A DNA stretch of 64,000 nt from JAEUPI01 sp963814435 (lineage in GTDB: Bacteria; Pseudomonadota; Gammaproteobacteria; Burkholderiales; Burkholderiaceae_C). The number at the start of each line of letters is the position of its first letter. Position 1 is the stretch's first letter. Position numbers and translations under genes: made by a program. The notes under the pieces are model-generated. The model made no database searches. It was not told the DNA's origin and saw nothing but the letters and a program-made list of their open reading frames with translations. Positions 56,916 through 64,000 of the stretch are shown here, piece by piece. Location of the stretch: contig CAWFCV010000035.1 in assembly GCA_963814435.1 (NCBI GenBank), positions 276,805-340,804 of the forward strand, given 5' to 3'.

Positions 56916-57272
56916 CTATCTCGCGCCGGGCGCGCACTTGCCGAAGACTTGGAGCGCTGCCGCCATCAGGCCCTGTTGCTCCTTGTCGCTCAGCTTGGCT
57001 TGCAGCGCCTGTGCCTCCTGCTTCTTGTTTTCCATGTTGAACATCATCCAGCGGCGGCCCTCTGGCGAAACTGTCGCCTGCACCTCCTTGGCGGCGCACT
57101 TGCAGTAAGCGTCCCGATCGACGCCCATCTGTTTCGTGATGGCCTGGTTGACGCGGGTCTGCCCTTCCTTCAGGCACACCGCGAGGTACTCCGATTCACT
57201 CGGCCCGCTGTCGCAGGCCGCGAGCAGGGTGGCCGCAATCAACGCAGCCGTCAGACGGGAGGTCGTGAACAT
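56916..57272 (-). CDS. small lipoprotein, CxCAAKE family
   Basis: 118 residues, intact. Lipobox LLAAC (Cys at 20), then DSGPSESEYLAVCLKEGQTR, core YCKCAAKEVQATVSPEGRR, and end ALQVFGKCAPGAR. It keeps every cysteine of its paralogue at 55428. It probably sits in the outer or inner membrane facing the periplasm. Function unknown. Confidence 0.75.
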   Translation of the reverse strand: MFTTSRLTAALIAATLLAACDSGPSESEYLAVCLKEGQTRVNQAITKQMGVDRDAYCKCAAKEVQATVSPEGRRWMMFNMENKKQEAQALQAKLSDKEQQGLMAAALQVFGKCAPGAR

Positions 57273-57284
57273 GCTTGTGCTCCT

Positions 57285-57539
57285 TCAAGGCCGCTCGGCC
57301 AACTTCTGCGTGTGCTCGTTGATCTTGAACAGCACCATCAGCAGCTCGCACCAGATGCGAGCGCCCAGCGCGCCGCCTGCGATGATGGCCAGCCCGGTGG
57401 CGAAACCGCTGAACGACAGGCGCCCGAAGCTGAACATGGCACCGACCCCACCGACCAGCGCCACGAACAGCAGCAGCCAGTAGACGAAGGTGATGATGCG
57501 CGGCGTGATCATGGCGTCGAAGAAGAAGAGCGACTTCAT
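57285..57539 (-). CDS. DUF4282 family membrane protein
   Basis: 84 residues: MITPRIITFVYWLLLFVALV, a second helix through GFATGLAIIAGGALGARIW and the ending CELLMVLFKINEHTQKL, which is the family signature of DUF4282. Two membrane helices. It ends 12 bases before the lipoprotein gene that follows it. Function unknown. Confidence 0.82.
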   Translation of the reverse strand: MKSLFFFDAMITPRIITFVYWLLLFVALVGGVGAMFSFGRLSFSGFATGLAIIAGGALGARIWCELLMVLFKINEHTQKLAERP

Positions 57540-57592
57540 GTGGAGCTCCTGCGGTTGGGGATGACGACGTGGGTGGTGTGAGCGTGACCGAC

Positions 57593-58067
57593 TCAGTTCG
57601 GTTTGCCGAACTGCACGTTCTTGGGCTGCGTGAAGCGATCGCGGTGGCCCGAGTTGACCTGCGTGATCCAGTCCTTGACGCAGACCATCAGGAACTCATA
57701 GGTTTGATCCTTGGCGAATACCGTGATCCGTCCCTTGGACAGCATCGCGGCCTGCACCAGGCCGCCGCCGGGGTCGACGCAGATCACGCCTTCCTCTTCG
57801 CCGCCTTTGTGCGGCGCGTTGCCGGAGATCTCGATCGCACCGTGGGCCAGCCCCATGTCGCCTGTGACATTGATGCTGCGCATCAGCGCCGGAAGTTGCT
57901 TGCCGACCAGCGCCTGCAGCTGGCTCTGCAAGGCCGGCTCCTTCAGCAGCGCCGGGTAGTCGGGCGAGCCGACGTACTTGAACAAGGGGCGCTTTGCTGC
58001 CCTGCGCCTGCGCCGCACTGCACGTGAGCCAGGCGAGCAGCGCAGCGCCGGGCGAGAGTCCGGCCAC
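57593..58067 (-). CDS. exported protein of unknown function, one frameshift
   Basis: About 157 residues when joined. GTG start, signal peptide MAGLSPGAALLAWLTCSAAQ, then after a one-base shift near 57985 FKYVGSPDYPALLKEPALQS, GDMGLAHGAIEISGNAPHKG and GEEEGVICVDPGGGLVQAAM. No family recognised. The 210 bases upstream, to 58277, hold no clear gene, although the end of the next gene could extend into them. Confidence 0.62.
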
Positions 58068-58277
58068 TGCGCCGAGCGGCCTGGCCGAGAGATGACGTGA
58101 TGGCCCATGCCGATGCCTTGGCGCACGACTTACTGGTGTGGTTGACTGCGGTCGACCGTCGGCGGTGGGTGCCGCCGCCGGATGAGATGGGCGGTCCAGG
58201 GCGAGCCGCCCTTGCGTCGCTGGCGTCGTCGGCGGCCTTGGTGCCGCCGCCGCGCGCCAGCGTGCCGAGCGCCTTGA

Positions 58278-59516
58278 TCAGGCCGTTGGGACCCCGGCCT
58301 GCGGGCCGGGGGCTTGCGGCGAGGCGCCTGCCATCGGGTCGCCGGCTGGCTGGGGCATCCCTGCTGGCGCCGGCACGGCGGCGATCGAGACGGCGTCCAG
58401 CATGACGCCCGCGTTGCCCGCGTTGAGTGAGGTGAAGCGGCAAGGTCGCGCTCGCGCCATCGGCGCGGAAGGCGCCGCGGTACTGTTGATAGGCGTTGAA
58501 CGGCAGGCGCGGTGACTCATGCTGCACTTCGCCCTGCAACAGCGGCGCCGCGCCCATCACCTCGACTCGGGCCCGCGCCGGCACCGCACCGATGCCGTTG
58601 TTGCGTGCGTAGTGGAAGGTCAGCAGGTAGTTCTGACCCGGGTTCGTGGCAAAGCGTGTCGACAACACGCCCGCGCCCGGCGAGCCGGCGAGGTCGATCG
58701 CCTGGTTCCGTCGAAGGCGGCCGCTTCGGTGCGCACGCGCGCATTGACGATGTCGATGCTGCCGGCCTCGACGCTCCAGGTGCGGGCTGCGTCGCGAACG
58801 ATTGACCCGCGCGCACGACGATGTAGTTGCCGCTCGACGGTGCCTCGAAGTTCTCCGACAGCACGACCTGCGCGGTGCGCCGCGCCGGGCATCGGCGGTG
58901 CCGCGGGAGTCGGGCGTTGCGCCAGATCCTGATCGGCCACCACCACCGTCAGCTTGCCGGCACTGAGGCCGAACAGACCCGGGCCCTGGCGGTTGTTGGC
59001 CTTGCGCATGTTGAAGCCGACATGGCGGATGCCCGCGGGCACCGACAGCTGCCGCACGATCGCGTGACGTCGATCGGCTGGTTGAACGCCGGGTTGGTGG
59101 CGCAGTCGGCGCTGCATCTGCGCCACGCGCGTGCCGGCGGTGGCGTCGGCCACCTCGCTGCCGCCGTTGCCGGGGTAGGCGTAGACGTCGATCACCACCG
59201 GCTCGCCGCCGCTGCATTGCGACTGCTTGCCGCTGAACTGGAAGGTGGCCGAGCGGACGCGCGAGGGCGGCGTTTCGGGCAGCTGGTATTCCATCGCCCC
59301 CACGAAGACCGAGCCCACGCCCGGCTTGGCGCCCGCAGGAACGCTGCCAGAAGCCGACGGCGGGGTTGCGGTGGGGCTCCACCGCGGTGCCCGGGTGCGA
59401 ACCCCAGGACATCGAGACCACCGGCGACAGCGTGATCGCGCGATCGGCGGCCGCGCCGCGCCGGTCGCCGACAGTGCCACCCAGGAGCGAGCAATCGAAT
59501 GCCGCGTCTTGAGCAT
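58278..59516 (-). CDS. exported protein with a DUF642/choice-of-anchor-C-like domain, several frameshifts
   Basis: Starts MLKTRHSIARSWVAL. Segments that read well in shifting frames: SVFVGAMEYQLPETPPSRVR, GEPVVIDVYAYPGNGG, ENFEAPSSGNYIVVRAGQSF, TWSVEAGSIDIVNARV, AIDLAGSPGAGVLSTRFATN, PGQNYLLTFHYARNNGIG and LNAGNAGVMLDAVSIA. The last five in that order are characteristic of DUF642-type galactose-binding-like domains (FE-P, TW-VE-GS-D, LDL-G). A direct repeat GTTAC-N6-GTTAC lies 79-94 bases upstream. Probably secreted. Confidence 0.6.
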
Positions 59517-59594
59517 GACGATCGTGCCTTTCGGGTCGTCTGCCGGACCGGGGCGTTCTCGTCGCGGCACGGCGCAAAGGTAAGGCGCCCCTGT

Positions 59595-59610
59595 GTTACC
59601 GGTTCGTTAC
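59595..59610 (-). promoter_or_regulatory. 11-bp-period direct repeat upstream of the DUF642-like gene
   Basis: On the plus strand GTTACCGGTTCGTTAC: GTTAC twice, 11 bp apart. The same repeat, with CCGG following the first unit, lies before the regulator gene at 63089-63104. The second unit overlaps the regulator's TAA stop. Direct repeats with an 11-bp period are the usual targets of SARP-type activators. Confidence 0.55.
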
Positions 59611-62600
59611 CGCGCGAGTCGGCGATCCGCGGCGGCGAGCAGCGCGCGATTCACCGGGTTGCGCGTCAGGAAGCTGTCGCGGAACTCCTGCGGCACGCTT
59701 GGCAGCGCGACGCGGCGCACCCATTGCGCGCCTCGCGCCAGGGCCAGCAACGAGTCGTCGCCGTCGCCGTTGGCGTCGAACACCTGGGCCGCGATCCACC
59801 AGGCCTCGCCGAGGTACAGATCCGCCGGCTGCACCTGCGCCATCTGTTCGACCAGTTCGCGCATCGCCAGCGCTGCGTCCTGCGGTCAGGCCCGAGCGCG
59901 ACAGCGCCTGCGCGCGTCGCAGCCGCGCCTTCATCGCCACGCCAGCGAACTCGAGCTGAAGCGCGAGTTGCAGGGCACTCGTCGCAGCACTGCAGCGAGC
60001 CGTGCGGATCCTGGTCCTGGGCGGTGTCGAGCATCAATTGCATGCGCACGTGCGGGTCGTCGCCTGCGCCCATGCGTGTCGAGTGCGGCCTGCAGCTTGC
60101 TGCCCGCGGAGTGTCCCAACGCTCGGTCGATGCGCGCGGCCACTTGGGCTCCGCGAGCCTGCACCCACTTGACCGACGGGCGCTCGTACTCCAACGCCTG
60201 GCGCGCGCGGGCGAACTGGCCCAGGTCAATCAGGAACTGCGCCTTGTGGTTGGCGGCCACCGCGGTCCACACGACTTGCCTGTCGCGCGCAAAGCACGCC
60301 ATCGCGGCATCGAGCTGTTCCAGCGCCTCGCCGTAGCGGCCGCTCATGCCGCAGTACAAGCCGACGTAGGCATGCACCACGCCGCCCTCGGGGCCATCGG
60401 TGGCGCCGAGCTCGGCCCGGATCGCGAGCGCACGCTGCGCCAGCGACAGCGCCTCGTCCATATGGCCAAGATTGCCCTTCACGGTGGCCAAGTTGGAAGT
60501 CAGGGTCGCCAGCTCGGCCAGGTCGCCCAGCGCCTGTGCGTTGTCGATCGCCTGCTGCAGCGCGAAGGCGGTGTCGCGCAGGCGGCGAACGCCATTCAGC
60601 GCATAGGCATAGTCGGCCCAGAAGCGACCACGCTGCTTGGCATCGGCTTCGCGCTCGACCAACTCGCGGTATGGCTCGATGATGGCCAGCGCTTCCACCG
60701 CACGCCCGGCCTGCGACAGCCCCACCGCCTGCAGGCACCCGGCTTCGAGGTCAAGCCAGGTGGCACCAAGGTGTCGCGCTAGCTTGCCGGCGCGCTGCGC
60801 GGCGTCGATGCCCGCACTGTGGTCGACCGCCATCAAGGCAGCCATCGACTTGGCGATCAGCGCGGAGGCGCGTTCGTTGTCGGTCTGCGCCGCCGCGAGC
60901 AGCCCTTCGACCATCGTGCGTGCCGGCGCGACACCCTGCACCACGATCAGTGCCGGCACGCTGTCGCAGCGTGACCGAAAGGCGCGCTCGCGCAGCGCCG
61001 GCGCGATCGAAGCACGCTGCAGCCTGGTTCCAGCATTCCACTTCGTGCGTACGTTGCGAGGCGCTCTGCGCTTGCTCGGCCGCCGCCGCATAGGCCTCAC
61101 CAGCCTGCAGCCACAGCGCGGCACCGGCCCAGTGCGGCGCGACGCTCGCGCTCGGGCCGCCACGCGATTGCAGGTGGCGTGCGATGCGCTCGTGCAGCAG
61201 CTGGCCGATCGGCACCGGCACCGACGCCCGTGCGGCGTCGAGGATCAGGTCGTGGGCGAAGCCGCCGTCGCGGATGACCTGCGCGGTTTCGAGTTCGCGC
61301 CATGGTTCGGCGATGTCGAGCGGATGCAGGCTCGAGCACGGCGGCCGCCAGCTCGGCGCTGAAGTTCGTGCCCGCCAGCGCGGCCACGCGCGCGAGCTTG
61401 AGCGCCGCCGGTGACAGCTGCATCAGCCGACGCTCGACCAGCGCGCTGACGCTGGGCGGCTGCGGCAGCCGCCCGCCATCATCGAGCGCGGCAGCCGTAC
61501 CCGAGAGCACCAGGTCGCGCAGCGTCTCCAACGCAAACAACGGGTTGCCACCGCTGTGGCGCAACAGGGCGGGGGCGACGCGCGTTGCGTCGAGCTCCGG
61601 CAGACCCAGTGACTCCACCAATTCGGTCAGCTGGGCGGTGTCCAGCGGGCCGAGCGAAACCACCTCGAGGCGCTGGCCCTCTTCGAGTGTGCGGTGCAGC
61701 TGCAGAGTCGCGCCACCGGCCTCGGCAGGACGCTGCGCCAGGCCCCAGCGCAGCCCAGCCAGGCCGCCGCCGTCGGCCTCGATCAGCGCCAGCAGCGCGT
61801 CGATGCTGGCGTCGTCGGCGAAGTGCAGGTCATCGACCACCAGTGCCTGCAGCCCGATCGACATGGCCTCGGCGAGGCTGGACTCGATGGTCCGCTGCAG
61901 CAGCAGGCGCTGCGCCGCGCCTGACAGCGCCACCGGCGTGCCCAGCTCTGGCAGCAGCAGCGCCAGTTCCTGTGTGCGCGATGGGGACAAGGCCATCGCA
62001 TGCTGGGCCAGCACCGCGCGCAACAGACGCGCCAGCACGGCATAGGCCACGCCACCATCACCGGGGCGCGCCTTGATCGTCACTGCGCCGGATTCGCCGG
62101 CGGCGAAGTCGTGGAGCAGTCGACTCTTGCCGATGCCCGCCTCGCCCTGCAGCAGGAAGACGTGCGCCCCGGACCAGGCTCGCTGCAGTGCGTGCAACTC
62201 CCGGGTGCGGCCGATCAGCCGCGGCGGGCGCAGCAGGCTGGCCGGGGCCACCGCGCGCCGCGCCGGCAGCGTGGTTGCACCGCGTTCGATGGTGGCCATC
62301 AGTTCGATCGTCTCGGCCGACGGCCTGGTGCCCAGGTCATCCTTCAGGCGTTGCTCGAAGCGCTCGAATGCGGCGATGGCGGCGGCGCGATCGCCGCGCA
62401 GGTAGTGCAGCCGCATCAAGCGGCGCTGCGAGTGTTCAGCCAGCGGGTCGCTTTCAATCAGACGCTGCGTGTAGGCCAGACCCTTGGCGATCGCGCCGTC
62501 GCGTTCGCAGCGGGACGCCGCGGCAGCCAGTGCGGCATCGCGCTGTTCGCGCCAGCGGCGCCGCTCGGCCCGCACCCATTGGGCCAGCTCGGGCAGGTCT

Positions 62601-63064
62601 TCGAACTCATGGTTGCCCAGCAACTCCAGTGCGCCGGCCTTCTCGTCGCTGTCGATGCGCTGCAACGTCGACGTCAGATCGGTGTGCACGCCGTCGGCCA
62701 GACGCAACAACGGTCCGGTTTCGACCAGGGGCCGGTCGGCACGTCGACGCAGGCGAAAGAGCCGCTGCCGCAGGCTGGTGTCGGCCTGCTTGGCGCTCGC
62801 GGCGGGCCAGAGCATCGCGGCCAGCTGGTCGGCCTTTACCGGGCCCGACAGCGCGATCACCGCCAACAGGGCTGCATCCTTCGGTGGCAGGACGATCGGC
62901 TCGTCGCCGGTCGACGGCACGAGCCCGGGCTGCCCCAGCAGGCGCAGCTGCCAGGTCGCTGAGGGGGGGTCGCTGGAGGGCCCGGCGGATGGGTCGCGCG
63001 GCATGGCAGACAGTGTCGTGCATTCGCCGCAGCGGCGACGCCGCGAATCCACTCGGTCATCCAT
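59607..63064 (-). CDS. large SARP/BTAD-ATPase-TPR transcriptional regulator, several frameshifts
   Basis: About 1150 residues when joined. The N-terminal region WQLRLLGQPGLVPSTGDEPI with LRQRLFRLRR is a winged-helix of the SARP/OmpR type. It is followed by a bacterial transcriptional activation domain (RLIESDPLAEHSQRRLMRLH), an AAA/NB-ARC-like ATPase with Walker A GEAGIGKS (about residue 300) and Walker B ALVVDDLHFAD, and a long TPR region (GHMDEALSLAQRALAIRAEL). Breaks near 61331, 61028, 60070, 59980 and 59885. Likely an activator of neighbouring genes. Confidence 0.8.
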
Positions 63065-63088
63065 GACCGCAACACTAGCGCCGGGCGC

Positions 63089-63104
63089 GTTACCGGCGGG
63101 TTAC
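63089..63104 (-). promoter_or_regulatory. 11-bp-period direct repeat upstream of the SARP-type regulator
   Basis: GTTACCGGCGGGTTAC on the plus strand, 25-40 bases before the ATG at 63064. Read toward the gene, the repeat is followed 11 bases later by TAGTGT, a possible -10 box that would put the transcript start close to the ATG. Confidence 0.55.
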
Positions 63105-63114
63105 TGCAGCCCTC

Positions 63115-64000
63115 TCAGCCGACCCGACACACCTTGAGCATGTTGGTGCCGCCCGGGTAACCCATCGGCTCGCCGCAGGTGATGGCATAGGTGTCGCCAG
63201 GCTTGAGCACGTCGCGCTGCACCAGCAGGCGCTCGGCCTCGTGCAGCGCCTGGTCGCGGTCGGTGTACGACGGCATCAGGATCGGCTGCACGTTGCGATA
63301 CAGCGCCATGCGGCGCTCCGATCCGGCCTTCGAGGTGAGGCCGAATATCGGCACATGGATCAGGCGCCGGCTCATCCACAGCGCGGTCGAACCGCTCTCG
63401 GTCAGCGCGATGATCGCCTTGCAGCCGAGGTGGTGCGCGGTGAACAGCGCGCCCATCGCGATGCTTTGGTCGATGCGGCCGAAGTGCTTGTTGGTGAAAT
63501 CGGCGTCGAGCTGGATGTCCTCGGCACGCTCGGCCTCGAGCGCGATCAGCGCCATGTGTTCGACCGTTTCCACCGGGTACATGCCGGCCGCGGTCTCGGC
63601 GCTCAGCATCACGGCGTCGGTGCCGTCGAGCACGGCGTTGGCGACGTCGCTGACCTCTGCGCGCGTGGGCACTGGCGCGTTGATCATGCTTTCCATCATC
63701 TGCGTGGCGGTGATGGTCAGCTTGTCCATCTCGCGGGCCATGCGGATCATGCGTTTCTGCAGCGCCGGCACCGCGGCATTGCCGACTTCGACGGCCAGGT
63801 CGCCTCGCGCGACCATGATCCCGTCGCTGGCCCGCAGGATCGCCTCGAGCTGAGGAATGGCCTCGCTGCGTTCGATCTTGGCGATCATCGCCGGCTTGTG
63901 CCGGTAGGACTCGCCGGCGACGTTGGCCAACTGCCGCGCCATTTCCATGTCGGTGGCGCTCTTCGGAAAGCTCACCGCCAGGAAGTCGCACTGGAAGCTC
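63115..64000 (-). CDS. pyk: pyruvate kinase, 5' end outside window
   Basis: The C-terminal 295 or so residues. Catalytic Lys region is upstream, but KIERSEA, IMVARGDLAVEVG and ITATQMMESM (active-site loop) are present, then TDAVMLSAETAAGMYPVE and the C-terminal allosteric domain (IALTESGSTALWMSRR). It makes pyruvate and ATP from PEP. The open frame continues past 64000 (FQCDFLAVSFPKS). Ends GTNMLKVCRVG. Confidence 0.95.
   Translation of the reverse strand, partial: SFQCDFLAVSFPKSATDMEMARQLANVAGESYRHKPAMIAKIERSEAIPQLEAILRASDGIMVARGDLAVEVGNAAVPALQKRMIRMAREMDKLTITATQMMESMINAPVPTRAEVSDVANAVLDGTDAVMLSAETAAGMYPVETVEHMALIALEAERAEDIQLDADFTNKHFGRIDQSIAMGALFTAHHLGCKAIIALTESGSTALWMSRRLIHVPIFGLTSKAGSERRMALYRNVQPILMPSYTDRDQALHEAERLLVQRDVLKPGDTYAITCGEPMGYPGGTNMLKVCRVG

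Noticed and set aside
58097..58405. Plus-strand open frame of 102 codons in the gap before the DUF642-like gene
   Set aside because: Alanine/arginine/proline-rich composition without a ribosome site; typical high-GC shadow.

Overview
The window is high-GC DNA from a betaproteobacterium, almost certainly of the order Burkholderiales. I infer this from gene order rather than any database match: ispB-rplU-rpmA-obg-proB-rppH-proS, hemA-prfA-prmC-grxD-ubiX, pilB-pilC-pilD-coaE-zapD-yacG and pilS-pilR-ampD-nrdA-nrdB are arrangements typical of that order. The alanine/lysine-rich H1-like histone and the CIRCE-controlled groESL operon fit too.

Layout. 0-4.6 kb: a partial alpha/beta hydrolase, a patatin/beta-barrel protein (type Vd autotransporter-like) and a DUF1631 protein. 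4.6-6.95 kb: groES-groEL with promoter, CIRCE operator and terminator. 6.97-9.72 kb: an IS21-family element (istA broken, istB intact) with tandem 22-23 bp terminal repeats, inserted about 30 bp upstream of the groE promoter. 9.8-15.4 kb: type IV pilus assembly genes with coaE, zapD and yacG. 15.5-22.8 kb: tRNA-Pro, ispB, rplU, rpmA, obg, proB, rppH, proS and a lytic transglycosylase. 22.8-30.2 kb: ubiX, grxD, an outer-membrane-like protein, prmC, prfA, hemA, miaB and tRNA-Met. 30.2-34.7 kb: ftsY, ffh and membrane proteins. 34.7-38.7 kb: pilS, pilR, ampD. 38.9-43.6 kb: nrdA/nrdB behind a pair of NrdR boxes. 43.8-47.4 kb: H1-like histone, a TPR-like protein, purC and fba.

47.5-59.5 kb is the accessory part. 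It is a run of minus-strand genes that nearly all encode signal peptides or lipoboxes and most of which I cannot name. Five share a domain that starts with a G-x-W motif and ends with a C-x-LVRV motif. A cysteine-containing C-terminal module occurs three times with near-identical DNA. Around them lie a truncated second fba gene fused into the array, an Ivy-like lysozyme-inhibitor protein, two paralogous small lipoproteins and fragments of these genes. Upstream (59.6-63.1 kb) is a large SARP/BTAD-ATPase-TPR regulator gene. The same 11-bp-period direct repeat (GTTAC-N6-GTTAC) precedes both this gene and the next gene downstream. The window ends inside pyk.

Caution: many otherwise intact, essential genes (pilC, proB, hemA, miaB, ffh) carry one single-base frameshift each, nearly always one extra base. 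This looks like residual sequencing error, so broken genes here should not be taken as real pseudogenes without checking reads. I report them as genes with a stated break point.
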